64,000 nt of DNA from Xanthomonas sp. GPE 39 (GTDB taxonomy: Bacteria > Pseudomonadota > Gammaproteobacteria > Xanthomonadales > Xanthomonadaceae), in assembly GCF_000963005.1 (NCBI RefSeq), contig NZ_JZHZ01000007.1, forward strand, positions 2,299,554 to 2,363,553, read 5' to 3'. The number at the start of each line of letters is the position of its first letter. The stretch's first letter is position 1. The notes beneath the pieces are model-generated. The model was not told where the DNA came from. It worked only from the letters and a program-made list of their open reading frames with translations, and searched no databases. The translations under genes and the position numbers were made by a program. Shown here piece by piece: positions 29,756 to 38,612 of the stretch.

Positions 29756-30418
29756 ATGTTCAAACATTGCCTCGTTGCGGTTTTGCTGACTCTGCCGGGC
29801 ACGGGCCTGGCTGCCCCCGCGCAATACGCGCTGGACCCGGTACATACGCGCGTCCTGTTCGCAATCGATCACGCGGGTTTCTCCAAGGCGTTGGGCACGG
29901 TGTCCGGCAGCACCGGCACCCTGGTGTTCGATCCGCAGGACTGGCGCAGCGCACGCCTGCAAGCGCGAGTGCCCTTGCAGCGGCTGGACCTGGGCGATGA
30001 CGCCTGGAACCGCGCCGCACTCGCGCACAATTTGCTCGACGGCAAACACTATCCAGAAGCCCTGTTCGTCTCTACTCGAATCGAACCGGTGGACGCCCGC
30101 CACGCCAAGGTGATCGGACAACTGACGCTCCACGGCGTCACCCGCGAGGTGACCCTGGAGGTGACCTTGAACGCGATCAAGCGACACCCGCTGCCGCCAT
30201 TCCGTCGCACCGTCGGCTTCTCGGCCACCACCACCGTGCAACGTGCCGATTTCGGTATCAGCTCGTGGCCATCGGTGATTGGCGCGACGGTCGAATTGCA
30301 CATCGAAGCCGAAGCGACCCGCGAAGGCCGCCCCGATTCCGACACCACACCGACATCAGCCACGGCACCGTCGTCCGACAGGGCGACCAACCCAGCCGAA
30401 CAGGACCGCACGCCATGA
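29756..30418 (+). CDS. YceI family periplasmic protein (first copy)
   Basis: A 220-residue exported lipocalin-like protein. The signal peptide MFKHCLVAVLLTLPGTGLAA is followed by the YceI barrel: YALDPVHTRVLFAIDHAGFSKALG at the start, GQLTLHGVTREVTLEVTLN and FSATTTVQRADFGISSWPSVIG. YceI homologues bind long isoprenoids; the physiological role is unclear. About 30 residues of Thr/Ser/Pro-rich tail follow. Its TGA overlaps the ATG of the cytochrome b561 gene, and a second yceI gene follows that: a three-gene operon. TAGAAT at 29721-29726 is a possible -10. Confidence 0.92.
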   Translation: MFKHCLVAVLLTLPGTGLAAPAQYALDPVHTRVLFAIDHAGFSKALGTVSGSTGTLVFDPQDWRSARLQARVPLQRLDLGDDAWNRAALAHNLLDGKHYPEALFVSTRIEPVDARHAKVIGQLTLHGVTREVTLEVTLNAIKRHPLPPFRRTVGFSATTTVQRADFGISSWPSVIGATVELHIEAEATREGRPDSDTTPTSATAPSSDRATNPAEQDRTP

Positions 30419-30984
30419 CCGCCAAGAACACCGCAGACCGCTGGGGCAGCGTCAGCCAGACCATGCACTGGCTGATCGCCTTGTTGATCCTGCTGCTGGG
30501 CGTGGTCGGCCTGACCATGGGCGAGTTGCCGAGGACACCCAAATACTTCTGGGTGTATACCGCGCACAAGTCGCTGGGCCTGACCGTGCTGGCACTGGTC
30601 GTCTTCAGGCTGGGCTGGCGCGTGTACGCTGGCACACCTGCACCGATAGCAGGAACCCCCGGCTGGCAGGCGCGTATCGCCAGCGTCACTCATGCGCTGC
30701 TGTACCTGATGATCTTCGCGATACCACTGTCCGGTTGGCTGTACGACTCCAGCAGCGGCCTGCGTCCATTGCGCTGGTTCGGGCTGATCGACGTGCCCAA
30801 GCTCAGCGCGCCCGACCCACACCTGCGCGCGCTGTCGCACGGCGTGCACGAATGGGGGTTCTGGGCCTTGATCGTGATCGTGCTGGCACATGCTGGCGCG
30901 GCGTTTTATCACCACTTGTTTCAACGCGATGCCACCCTGACGCGGATGCTCCCGCGTGGCTGGCTGCCCTCGTCCAGATCCTGA
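30415..30984 (+). CDS. Cytochrome b561
   Basis: A 189-residue inner-membrane di-heme cytochrome of the prokaryotic b561 family with four helices. Likely heme-ligand histidines occur in QTMHWLIALL, YTAHKSLGLT, VTHALLYLMI and HGVHEWGFWAL. It probably shuttles electrons from ubiquinol to the periplasm or scavenges superoxide, as CybB does. It is translationally coupled to the preceding yceI (ATGA overlap) and followed 11 bases later by the second yceI; the yceI-b561 pairing is seen in E. coli yceJ-yceI. Confidence 0.94.
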   Translation: MTAKNTADRWGSVSQTMHWLIALLILLLGVVGLTMGELPRTPKYFWVYTAHKSLGLTVLALVVFRLGWRVYAGTPAPIAGTPGWQARIASVTHALLYLMIFAIPLSGWLYDSSSGLRPLRWFGLIDVPKLSAPDPHLRALSHGVHEWGFWALIVIVLAHAGAAFYHHLFQRDATLTRMLPRGWLPSSRS

Positions 30985-30995
30985 GGAGTTGCCCC

Positions 30996-31562
30996 ATGCC
31001 GTCTCGTTTCGCTTCCCATGCCGCCGTCGCCGCCCACCTGGTCGCCATGCTCATGGCCGCGCCTGGATTCGCCGCCGATTACGTACAGGCACCCGGCTCG
31101 ACTCTGGTCTTCGCCAGCAAGTACGAGAGCGAAGTCTTCACCGGGCAGTTCGCTGGCTTCGACACCAAGCTCAGCTTCGATCCGACTCATCTGGCCAGCG
31201 CCAAACTTGAGGTGACGATCCCGTTGACCGGCGCCAAGAGCGGCAACGCCGAGCGCGATTCCACACTGCAGAGCGCAGACTTCTTCGATGTCACCAGGTT
31301 CGCCACCGCACACTATCGCGCAGACAAATTCCGCGCCCTCGGCAACAACACCTACGCGGCCGATGGTACGCTGGAGTTGCGTGGCGTGTCCAAACCGGTA
31401 ACTCTGACCTTCACTTGGAGTGCGGGCGCGCAGCCGGTGCTGACCGGCAAGGCCACGGTCAAGCGTCTAGACTTCGGTGTGGGCGGCGGTGACTGGGCCG
31501 ATACCAAAACCATCCCCAACGAAACCGCGATTAGCACCAAAGTGGTATTCAAGGCGAAGTGA
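30996..31562 (+). CDS. YceI family periplasmic protein (second copy)
   Basis: A 188-residue exported YceI protein; signal peptide about residues 1-27 (to GFAA), then YVQAPGSTLVFASKYESEVFTGQF, KLSFDPTHLASAKLEVTIPL, GTLELRGVSKPVTLTF and RLDFGVGGGDWADTKTI. The last pattern (FGVG.GDWADT) is of the classic YceI type and is absent from the first copy, so the two genes are diverged paralogues rather than a recent duplication. The ATG at 30996 has GAGGAGTT seven bases upstream. Confidence 0.94.
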   Translation: MPSRFASHAAVAAHLVAMLMAAPGFAADYVQAPGSTLVFASKYESEVFTGQFAGFDTKLSFDPTHLASAKLEVTIPLTGAKSGNAERDSTLQSADFFDVTRFATAHYRADKFRALGNNTYAADGTLELRGVSKPVTLTFTWSAGAQPVLTGKATVKRLDFGVGGGDWADTKTIPNETAISTKVVFKAK

Positions 31563-31652
31563 TTCGCCATGGACCGTGACGCACGACCGTTGAGCGGAAG
31601 ATTTCCTCGTGGGGTCCGCCGCTTTTTTACGCGGGGAGATCGGCCTTGACCT

Positions 31653-31883
31653 TCAGTCCAGTCCGCTTAGCCAACAACGCACGCCATTCGCATCGAACGG
31701 CCAATCCAGCTCGCGGCCATTGGCGGCACGTAACACCGGCACGCGCATGCCGTAGCGGGCCTCCAAGGCGGCATCACCGTCGATAAACACACTGTCGGGC
31801 TCAGCTGCACGCGCCTGCGCCAGAACCCGCAACGCTTCATCGCACAGGTGACAATCATCGCGTTGGTAGAGAATCAGAGACAT
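31653..31883 (-). CDS. Small glutaredoxin-like protein (DUF836)
   Basis: A 76-residue thioredoxin-fold protein starting [20 protein letters not shown], where CHLC is the redox motif, followed by a cis-Pro-type [11 protein letters not shown] strand. This family (DUF836, glutaredoxin-like) is cytoplasmic with an unknown partner. A longer in-frame start at 31922 would add 13 residues before the first strand and is not favoured. It is convergent with the second yceI gene. Confidence 0.9.
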   Translation of the reverse strand: MSLILYQRDDCHLCDEALRVLAQARAAEPDSVFIDGDAALEARYGMRVPVLRAANGRELDWPFDANGVRCWLSGLD

Positions 31884-31971
31884 CGGTTGGATTGGATACG
31901 GATTAACGAACCCATCCGGCACACGGGGGCATAGAATAACCGTCCTTCAGGCCTTCCCCTCAACGGCACGC

Positions 31972-33354
31972 ATGGCTGTCAGCATCTTCGACCTGTTCAA
32001 GATCGGCATCGGGCCGAGCTCCTCCCATACCGTCGGACCCATGCGCGCCGCCGAGCGCTTCGTGAAACGCTGGCTGCTGGATCAAGGCACGCTACAGAAC
32101 GTCGTGCGCATGCGCGTGGAGGTGTTCGGTTCTCTCGCGCTGACAGGGCGCGGCCACGGCACCGACAAGGCGTTGCTGCTCGGCCTGGAAGGCCAGCGTC
32201 CAGAACTGATCGACCCGGATATCATTCCCAGCACACTGGAACGCATCCGCAGCAGCAAACGCATCCAGCTACTTGGTCAGCACAGCATCGCCTTCGACGA
32301 AAAGCGCGACCTGGCGATCAACAAACGCCAAAAACTCCCGCATCACAGCAACGGCATGCGCTTCACCGCTTATGCCGCCAACGACGAGATGATCGCAACA
32401 CGCGACTATTACTCGATCGGCGGCGGCTTTGTGGTCAATCAAGACGATGCCGCCGACGACCGTATTGTCGCCGACCAAACACCGCTGCCCTACCCGTTCA
32501 AGAGCGGCGACGAGCTGCTAGCGCAAGCCGCGCGTAGCGGCCTGAGTATCGCCGCACTGATGTTCGAAAACGAAAAATGCTGGCGCAGCGAAGAACAGAT
32601 CCGCACGGGTTTGCGCGAGATTTGGAACGCGATGCAGGCATGCGTGGCACGCGGCATCCGCGAAGAGGGCTCACTGCCAGGTGGCCTGCAAGTCACCCGA
32701 CGCGCGCCCATGCTGTATCGCGAACTTTCCTCCAAACCGGAAGCGGCGATGCGCGATCCCTTGACCACACTGGATTGGGTCAATCTCTATGCGCTGGCGG
32801 TGAACGAGGAAAATGCTGCAGGTAGCCGTGTGGTCACGGCACCGACCAATGGCGCGGCCGGCATCATCCCGGCAGTCCTGCACTACTTCGACCGATTCTG
32901 CCCAGGCAGTGACGAACAACACGTGTTCAACTTCCTGCTCACTGCGGCCGCGATCGGCATCCTGTACAAGGAAAACGCCTCCATCTCCGGTGCCGAAGTC
33001 GGCTGCCAGGGCGAGATCGGCGTGGCCTGTTCGATGGCCGCAGGCGGCCTGGTCGCCGCACTCGGCGGCAATCCCGGACAAATCGAGAATGCCGCCGAGA
33101 TCGGCATGGAACACAACCTCGGCCTGACCTGCGACCCGATCGGCGGGCTGGTGCAGATCCCATGCATCGAACGCAATGCGATGGGCGCGGTGAAAGCCAT
33201 CAATGCCAGCCGGATGGCCATGCGCGGCGACGGCAAGCACAAGGTTTCGCTGGATAAAGTGATCCGGACCATGCGCGACACAGGCCGCGACATGCAGGAC
33301 AAGTACAAAGAAACCAGCCGCGGCGGGCTCGCTGTCAACGTCATTGAGTGCTGA
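31972..33354 (+). CDS. sdaA: L-serine ammonia-lyase (L-serine dehydratase)
   Basis: Iron-sulfur enzyme converting L-serine to pyruvate and ammonia. The single-chain 460-residue form has the beta domain first ([34 protein letters not shown]) and the alpha domain after about 180. The [4Fe-4S] cysteines are expected in [16 protein letters not shown] and [15 protein letters not shown]. Length matches the E. coli SdaA/SdaB type. TAGAAT at 31932-31937 is a possible -10 with a 27-base leader. The propeller diguanylate cyclase follows on the same strand. Confidence 0.97.
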   Translation: MAVSIFDLFKIGIGPSSSHTVGPMRAAERFVKRWLLDQGTLQNVVRMRVEVFGSLALTGRGHGTDKALLLGLEGQRPELIDPDIIPSTLERIRSSKRIQLLGQHSIAFDEKRDLAINKRQKLPHHSNGMRFTAYAANDEMIATRDYYSIGGGFVVNQDDAADDRIVADQTPLPYPFKSGDELLAQAARSGLSIAALMFENEKCWRSEEQIRTGLREIWNAMQACVARGIREEGSLPGGLQVTRRAPMLYRELSSKPEAAMRDPLTTLDWVNLYALAVNEENAAGSRVVTAPTNGAAGIIPAVLHYFDRFCPGSDEQHVFNFLLTAAAIGILYKENASISGAEVGCQGEIGVACSMAAGGLVAALGGNPGQIENAAEIGMEHNLGLTCDPIGGLVQIPCIERNAMGAVKAINASRMAMRGDGKHKVSLDKVIRTMRDTGRDMQDKYKETSRGGLAVNVIEC

Positions 33355-33472
33355 GCCGATGCTGCCAACGATGGCCATCGCCTACACCACAGTCCGTGCT
33401 ATCGCCCGACAAATCACGCAGCGTGCGCTACGACAGATCGGCACGAGGACGCGACACCAGTGCGCCAATGAG

Positions 33473-36400
33473 ATGTCGCGACCTCTCCACCATGTTCGCT
33501 GGTACGCGCGTGCGCTAGGGCTGGTCATGCTCCTGGCGGCGTGCAATGCCTACGTCCCCGATGCCAATGCGCTGGAAGCGGACAAGCAGTTCAATCACTA
33601 CGCACGCGACACATGGGGCCTGGATCAGGGCTTGCCGCAAGTGAGCATCCAGGCGTTCGCGCAGGATCGGCAACGCTACCTGTGGATCGGCACGATGAGC
33701 GGGCTGACGCGTTTCGATGGCGTGCGCATGACCTCGTTCAACGACAAAGCACCGGCCCATCTTCCCGGCACATTGATCCAGGCACTACGCGTGGACAACA
33801 GCGGCACACTGTGGATCGGCACCTACCGCGGGCTGGCACGGTATCGCGATGGTCATTTCTCCAATGTATTGCCGCAAGATCCACACACGCCGCTGCTCAA
33901 CATCGAAGCGATCACCTTGGACACCGACGGTACGGTCCTGGTCGCCGCACAGAATGGCGTTTACGCGGTGGAAGGCGAACGCCTGCGGCTGCGCCACCAC
34001 ATCGCTGGCGGCGCGTATGCGCTACTGCCACGTGGACACCAACTTTGGGTCGGCACGCGCGGCGCGGTCCTGCGCCTCGGAGAGAACAGCGCAACACCAC
34101 TGCCGCTGCCGCAGGACATGCGCGATGCACCCGTGCAACAACTCGTGGAAGCGCAAGGGCGAGTGTGGGCCGGTACCCGCAACGGTCTACTGTATCTTCA
34201 CGCAGGAAGCTGGCAACTGCTCGCTGACGAGGCCGGTCTGACCCAACGCGCGGTGCATGCCGTGTTCGAGGACAGCGATGGCAATCTCTGGGTCGGCCTG
34301 TCTGGCGCTCTGTTACGCGTGCGCGATGGCAAGGTCGTCGAGCGCAATAACGGAACCAACAAAAACACCGCCACCAGCGCAATTTTCGAAGATCGCGAAC
34401 ATAACCTTTGGCTGGGCAGCAATTGGAACGGCATCAGCCGCCTGTGGAACGGCTTGACCCGGCGCTACAGCGTGCCCCAAGGCTTGAATGACCCACTGGT
34501 GTGGACACTGGCGCGCGATACCGATGGATCGCTGTGGGTCGGCACCGGTAGTGGCCTGTCACGATTACGCGATGGACGCTACCAACAGGTTCTGCGCATG
34601 GATCAATTGCCGACAGACGCGCCCTATACCTTACTCGCCGAACCAGGCCAACTGTGGATCGGAACGCGTCGCGGGATCGCACTTTACCGCGACGGACACC
34701 TCAGCCAACCACGGCTGCTGGCCCCCCTGCACGAACTGCAGATCAGCGGCATCTTGCGCGATCACGCGCAACGTCTATGGTTTGCCAGCGACAATGGCCT
34801 GTTCCGCAGCGATGGCAAGCATCTGCGCCGCTATGGCATCTGCGAAGGCCTGCGCGACGCGCGCATCCGCCTGCTGCACGAAACCCACGATGGACGCCTG
34901 CTGGTGGGCTCGCAGGACGGGTTGTACGAATTGCGCGGCGAACGCCTAGTCGCACTCGCCACACCCGATAGCGCGCTGGCCAACGCCGACATCACCGCGA
35001 TCCACGAGTTGCCTGGTGGGCAATGGCTGGTCGGCACACTGTCCGAAGAATTGTGGCTATTCGATGGCAAGCGTTGGAGCATGTTCGACGAAACCGATGG
35101 ACTGCCGGCGAATGCGCCGTTCTTCATCACCGACGATCCTCAAGGTAACGTCTGGGTGACCGGGCTGCGTGGCATCTATCGTCTGCGCCTGACCAATCTG
35201 CTAGCGCACGCCGCCACGCCATCCGTCGCGTTACAAGCCGAGCGGATGCTCAGCGAACGCGCGCAGCACCATGGCGGCATGCGTGGGGTGTGCTGCAATG
35301 GCATCGGTAACGGCAAGGGATTCATCGAAAACGGCACGCTCTGGCTGCCCAGCCGCGACGGCGTGGTCGCCATGAACACCACTGGTATCGTCAAGAATCC
35401 GGTAGCGCCGCTGCCCGTGGTGGAGCGAGTGCGCGTCCTGGGACAGTGGTTGAGCCCGCAGGCACTGCCCACCCCACTCCCCAAACAGGCGCGCGATCTG
35501 GATTTCGAATTCACCGCCGCCTCGCTCCAAGTCCCGGAAAGCATCGAATTGCGCTACCGGCTACTCGGCTACGACACCCGCTGGCATTCGCCCGACGACA
35601 TCCGCCAACGCGTGGCGACCTATACCAATTTACCCGGCGGCAATTACCTGTTCGAGGTCAATGCCCGCAACAATGGCGGAGTGTGGGCGGTGGCACCGGC
35701 GCGATTGCCATTGCGGATTCAGCCAGGTTTGCGGGAAACACCGTATTTCAAGTTATTACTGGGACTGGGTGAGCTTGGACTGATCCTGCTCACCGTACAG
35801 TTGGCGCGGCTACACAATCGACGTCAGCGCGAGACGCTGGAACAACAGATGCGCGAGCGCACCAAAGCGCTGCAGGAAGCCAACCAGCGCCTGCAGGAAG
35901 CCAGCTTCACCGACGAACTGACCCAATTGCGCAACCGTCGCTACCTGTCGCTGCACATCCCCAGCGACATCGCCCTGTACCGACGCATGGCCGACGACGA
36001 TCAAGACATGGCATCGTGCCCGGGCATGCTATTCGCGCTGATCGACATCGACCATTTCAAGGCGATCAACGACAGCAACGGGCACCACACCGGCGACGCC
36101 ATCCTGCAACAGATGGCAAAGTTACTGGTCAAGCTGACCCGCAAGAGCGACCACGTGGTGCGCTGGGGCGGCGAGGAATTTCTGCTGGTCATGCGCTCGG
36201 CCCCACACGAGAACCTGACCGTCGCCGCCGAGCGGCTATGTCATGCGATCGCGGCGCATCCGTTCGTGTTCGACCAGGGCAAGCAAGGGCGGGTCACCTG
36301 CTCGATCGGGATCGCCGAATTCCCGTTCGTGCACGACCCGGACAATCAGCTCGGCTGGGAACAACTACTGGTCTTAGCTGATCGCGCGCTATATCAGGCC

Positions 36401-36553
36401 AAGGCCAGAGGCCGCAACGGCTGGGCAGCGTACCGACCGCTGCCCGGCACCCAAGCCGAACAGGTCCTGGCGGCGCTGCAGGAACCGTCCGAACACATGT
36501 CGCATCACACATGCCTAACCCTCGTCCACAACAACTGCAGCGCCCCACCCTGA
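33473..36553 (+). CDS. Two-component regulator propeller diguanylate cyclase (GGDEF)
   Basis: A 1026-residue transmembrane cyclase. A signal-anchor or lipoprotein-like N-terminus (RALGLVMLLAACNA) precedes Reg_prop repeats (LWIGTMSGLTRFDG, LWIGTYRGLARYRDG, VWAGTRNGLLYL, LWVGTGSGLSRLRDG, LWIGTRRGIALYRDG), a Y_Y_Y domain (about 690-750), a membrane helix (about 760-778), a coiled coil, and a GGDEF domain. The signature is GGEEF (899-903) with an allosteric I-site RKSD five residues before it, so an active, feedback-inhibited cyclase is expected. The start is uncertain: ATG 33473 is used; in-frame ATGs at 33359 and TTG 33344 exist. It lies 118 bases after sdaA. Confidence 0.92.
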   Translation: MSRPLHHVRWYARALGLVMLLAACNAYVPDANALEADKQFNHYARDTWGLDQGLPQVSIQAFAQDRQRYLWIGTMSGLTRFDGVRMTSFNDKAPAHLPGTLIQALRVDNSGTLWIGTYRGLARYRDGHFSNVLPQDPHTPLLNIEAITLDTDGTVLVAAQNGVYAVEGERLRLRHHIAGGAYALLPRGHQLWVGTRGAVLRLGENSATPLPLPQDMRDAPVQQLVEAQGRVWAGTRNGLLYLHAGSWQLLADEAGLTQRAVHAVFEDSDGNLWVGLSGALLRVRDGKVVERNNGTNKNTATSAIFEDREHNLWLGSNWNGISRLWNGLTRRYSVPQGLNDPLVWTLARDTDGSLWVGTGSGLSRLRDGRYQQVLRMDQLPTDAPYTLLAEPGQLWIGTRRGIALYRDGHLSQPRLLAPLHELQISGILRDHAQRLWFASDNGLFRSDGKHLRRYGICEGLRDARIRLLHETHDGRLLVGSQDGLYELRGERLVALATPDSALANADITAIHELPGGQWLVGTLSEELWLFDGKRWSMFDETDGLPANAPFFITDDPQGNVWVTGLRGIYRLRLTNLLAHAATPSVALQAERMLSERAQHHGGMRGVCCNGIGNGKGFIENGTLWLPSRDGVVAMNTTGIVKNPVAPLPVVERVRVLGQWLSPQALPTPLPKQARDLDFEFTAASLQVPESIELRYRLLGYDTRWHSPDDIRQRVATYTNLPGGNYLFEVNARNNGGVWAVAPARLPLRIQPGLRETPYFKLLLGLGELGLILLTVQLARLHNRRQRETLEQQMRERTKALQEANQRLQEASFTDELTQLRNRRYLSLHIPSDIALYRRMADDDQDMASCPGMLFALIDIDHFKAINDSNGHHTGDAILQQMAKLLVKLTRKSDHVVRWGGEEFLLVMRSAPHENLTVAAERLCHAIAAHPFVFDQGKQGRVTCSIGIAEFPFVHDPDNQLGWEQLLVLADRALYQAKARGRNGWAAYRPLPGTQAEQVLAALQEPSEHMSHHTCLTLVHNNCSAPP

Positions 36554-36693
36554 AGTGACGCAAATGCGCGCTGCGTTGCACATCAGGCAATCGCACCTGC
36601 ACAGGCGTGTCCTGCCCCACCCCCCCCTTCCAAGGACGAGAGTTGCTGTGCTCGATCCGGCGGGGGCTACAAATAGAAGCGATAAGTGTGCCG

Positions 36694-36964
36694 ATGAAAA
36701 AGCTGTGCCGCTGGTTCGACGTGGTACGCCGCACTCTGTAAGACACACCGACTAAAGTGCCTGCAAGGCTTGGTGTTCACCAACTGCCGCCACACTCCCT
36801 TGGTGCGCAACGATGGCATGAAACAGGAGTTCATCACCACGCAATGTGCACAGCAGAAACGGATGATTGAACGGGGAATCCGCACACTCAAACAGCAATG
36901 CGCGCATCGCCGCCGACTTGAGCACCTAGCGACTGGATCACTGCTGACCAAGTTAACCACATGA
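36694..36964 (+). pseudogene. Internally deleted remnant of an IS3-family transposase (OrfB)
   Basis: An ATG at 36694 opens MKKLCRWFDVVRRTL, which resembles the start of OrfB of Xanthomonas IS3 elements (usually ...CRWF.V.RRTVYY), and stops at TAA 36739-36741. From 36767 a second frame reads GLVFTNCRHTPLVRNDGMKQEFITTQCAQQ and then MIERGIRTLKQQCAHRRRLEHL, the integrase-core C-terminal part (usual form IER.IRTLKEQCVHRHRFE). The piece in between and the FYNHRRPH end are missing. No terminal inverted repeats are visible. It is a dead fragment. Confidence 0.8.
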
Positions 36965-37001
36965 ACTGAAAAGGAACTTCCAGATCATGCCACCTCCACG
37001 C

Positions 37002-37017
37002 TATGCGCTAGCGCATA
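37002..37017. repeat. 16-bp perfect palindrome upstream of the chitinase gene
   Basis: TATGCGCT (37002-37009) is followed directly by its exact reverse complement AGCGCATA (37010-37017). It lies 250 bases before the chitinase start in AT-rich DNA and may be an operator. Confidence 0.6.
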
Positions 37018-37266
37018 CACGTGAATGAAGGAAATCACTCATAGATCTGCATGACGACCCGAAAACCATCACCATAACGCGCAGCAAAAAATTACCAGCA
37101 CACGCACAGATCTTTATGTAGACAATCAAACAAATCGGTGCGATTCGAATCACAGTTAATTGTGTCCCGTATGGAAATCCTCGATTCCAGTAACGAGAGT
37201 GACATTTCACGCTTATATCCAGAGCCTGCACCAACCTCGCTCTCCAAATAAGTAAGGAAATTTCTC

Positions 37267-38571
37267 ATGCACTCTTTCATCCGCGCATCCCTACGAGGCC
37301 TCTCTTGCAGCTTCGTTCTCCTCGCGCTCGGCACCGCTTGCACGCATGCCGAAGCAACCAACGCCAACAATCCCCGGCTAGTTGGCTACTTCACTCAATG
37401 GAGTATCTACGGTAGCAACTATCAGGTTCGCGATATCGAGACTAGCGGCGCAGCACAGCACCTGACCCATCTGCACTACGCATTCGGCAACGTGCACAAC
37501 AACCGTTGCGAAGTCGGCGTCAACCAAGCCAGCGATCCGAATACAGGCGCAGGCGGCGACGCCTATGCCGACTACACGCGCAGCGTCAATGCAACGCAGA
37601 GCGTGGATGGTGTCGCCGACACAGCTACGCAGCCGCTACGCGGCAATTGGAACCAGTTGCGCAAACTCAAGGCACTGCATCCCCAACTCAAGGTGGTAAT
37701 GGCGCTTGGTGGTTGGAGTTGGTCCCCCGGCTTCGCCAGCGCGGCGCGTCCGGAAAACCGCCAAGCCTTCGTCGCCTCATGCATTGATGCTTACATCCGC
37801 GGCAACCTACCCGTCGTTGATGGCGCAGGTGGGTCCGGCGCAGCCACTGGCGTGTTCGACGGCTTTGTCATCGACTGGGAATTTCCGGTCGTCTGCGGAC
37901 TGACCTGCGGAACACCCGAAGACCGCGCGAACTACACCGCGCTGATCGCCGAATTCCGCCGCCAGCTCAACGCGGTGCGTCCTGGGCTGTTGTTGGCCGT
38001 GGATGCAGGCGCAGGCATCGACAAAATCCGAGTCACCGATCCGGGGGTGTATCAGCGTTATCTGGACTACATCGACGTGATGACCTACGACTTCCATGGC
38101 GGCGCATCAGACACAATCACCAACCATCACTCCGCGCTGTTCCACTCGCCGTCTGATCCATCCACCGGCGATAAGCGCTATTACAACAGCACCGATGCGA
38201 TATTGGCATTCCTCAAACGCGGGGTTCCGGCATACAAGCTCAATCTTGGCGTCGGCTTCTACGGGCAGGGCTGGAAAGACGTCGCCAATATCAACAACGG
38301 CCTCTATCAGGCCGGCAATAACGCCGGAGTCTCAAAATACAACGCATTGAAAATACACGCCGGCAACGATTATTACGACCCGCACGCCTTCGCCCACTGG
38401 AAATACGATAGCGCCAGCTCCACCTTCTGGAGCTACGACGATCCGGCAATGGCCAGCCTCAAGGGCGGCTACGTCAAAGCGCTAGGGCTGGGCGGCGCAT
38501 TCTTCTGGGAGTTGAGTGGCGACGACGAACAGGGCAACCTGCTCCATGCGCTGTACCAAGGATTGCACTGA
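37267..38571 (+). CDS. Exported GH18 chitinase
   Basis: A 434-residue glycoside hydrolase family 18 enzyme. Signal peptide about residues 1-30 (RGLSCSFVLLALGTACTHAEA); the catalytic barrel begins at RLVGYFTQWSIYG. The GH18 active-site motif is FDGFVIDWEFP with catalytic Glu205; the substrate-binding SxGG equivalent is VMALGGWSWSPGF, and MTYDFHG and GVGFYGQGW follow as expected. It has no chitin-binding or fibronectin module, so it is a single-domain enzyme. LGTAC is not a canonical lipobox, so secretion is more likely than lipidation. AAGGAA eight bases upstream supports the ATG at 37267. It is monocistronic, next to an IS remnant. Confidence 0.95.
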   Translation: MHSFIRASLRGLSCSFVLLALGTACTHAEATNANNPRLVGYFTQWSIYGSNYQVRDIETSGAAQHLTHLHYAFGNVHNNRCEVGVNQASDPNTGAGGDAYADYTRSVNATQSVDGVADTATQPLRGNWNQLRKLKALHPQLKVVMALGGWSWSPGFASAARPENRQAFVASCIDAYIRGNLPVVDGAGGSGAATGVFDGFVIDWEFPVVCGLTCGTPEDRANYTALIAEFRRQLNAVRPGLLLAVDAGAGIDKIRVTDPGVYQRYLDYIDVMTYDFHGGASDTITNHHSALFHSPSDPSTGDKRYYNSTDAILAFLKRGVPAYKLNLGVGFYGQGWKDVANINNGLYQAGNNAGVSKYNALKIHAGNDYYDPHAFAHWKYDSASSTFWSYDDPAMASLKGGYVKALGLGGAFFWELSGDDEQGNLLHALYQGLH

Positions 38572-38584
38572 GGCTGAAGCCTGC

Positions 38585-38612
38585 GGTGGCGCTGCGCCCC
38601 ATCAGCGCCACC
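38585..38612. terminator. Hairpin between chitinase and hom, possible bidirectional terminator
   Basis: GGTGGCGCTG (38585-38594) pairs with CAGCGCCACC (38603-38612) around an 8-base loop, a 10-bp stem directly between the convergent chitinase and hom genes; it includes the end of hom. There is no T-tract, so termination is not certain. Confidence 0.4.

Larger units (their letters stand above)
36554..37266. other. Gap with an insertion-sequence scar and the chitinase promoter region
   Basis: About 700 bases between the cyclase and the chitinase. 36694-36964 holds an IS3-type transposase remnant. From about 36965 the composition becomes clearly more AT-rich than the rest of the window, with A-tracts near 37081 and 37109, and a 16-bp palindrome at 37002-37017. 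The last bases, AAGGAAATTTCTC, form the chitinase ribosome site. Confidence 0.7.

Noticed and set aside
31563-31652. T-rich run after the second yceI gene as an intrinsic terminator
   Set aside because: The six T's sit inside the loop between CCGC and GCGG rather than after a stem, so it does not have the form of a terminator.
37140-37160. GATTCGAATC near 37145, reminiscent of a tRNA T-loop
   Set aside because: No acceptor, D or anticodon stem can be folded around it; it is a short palindrome in AT-rich promoter DNA.
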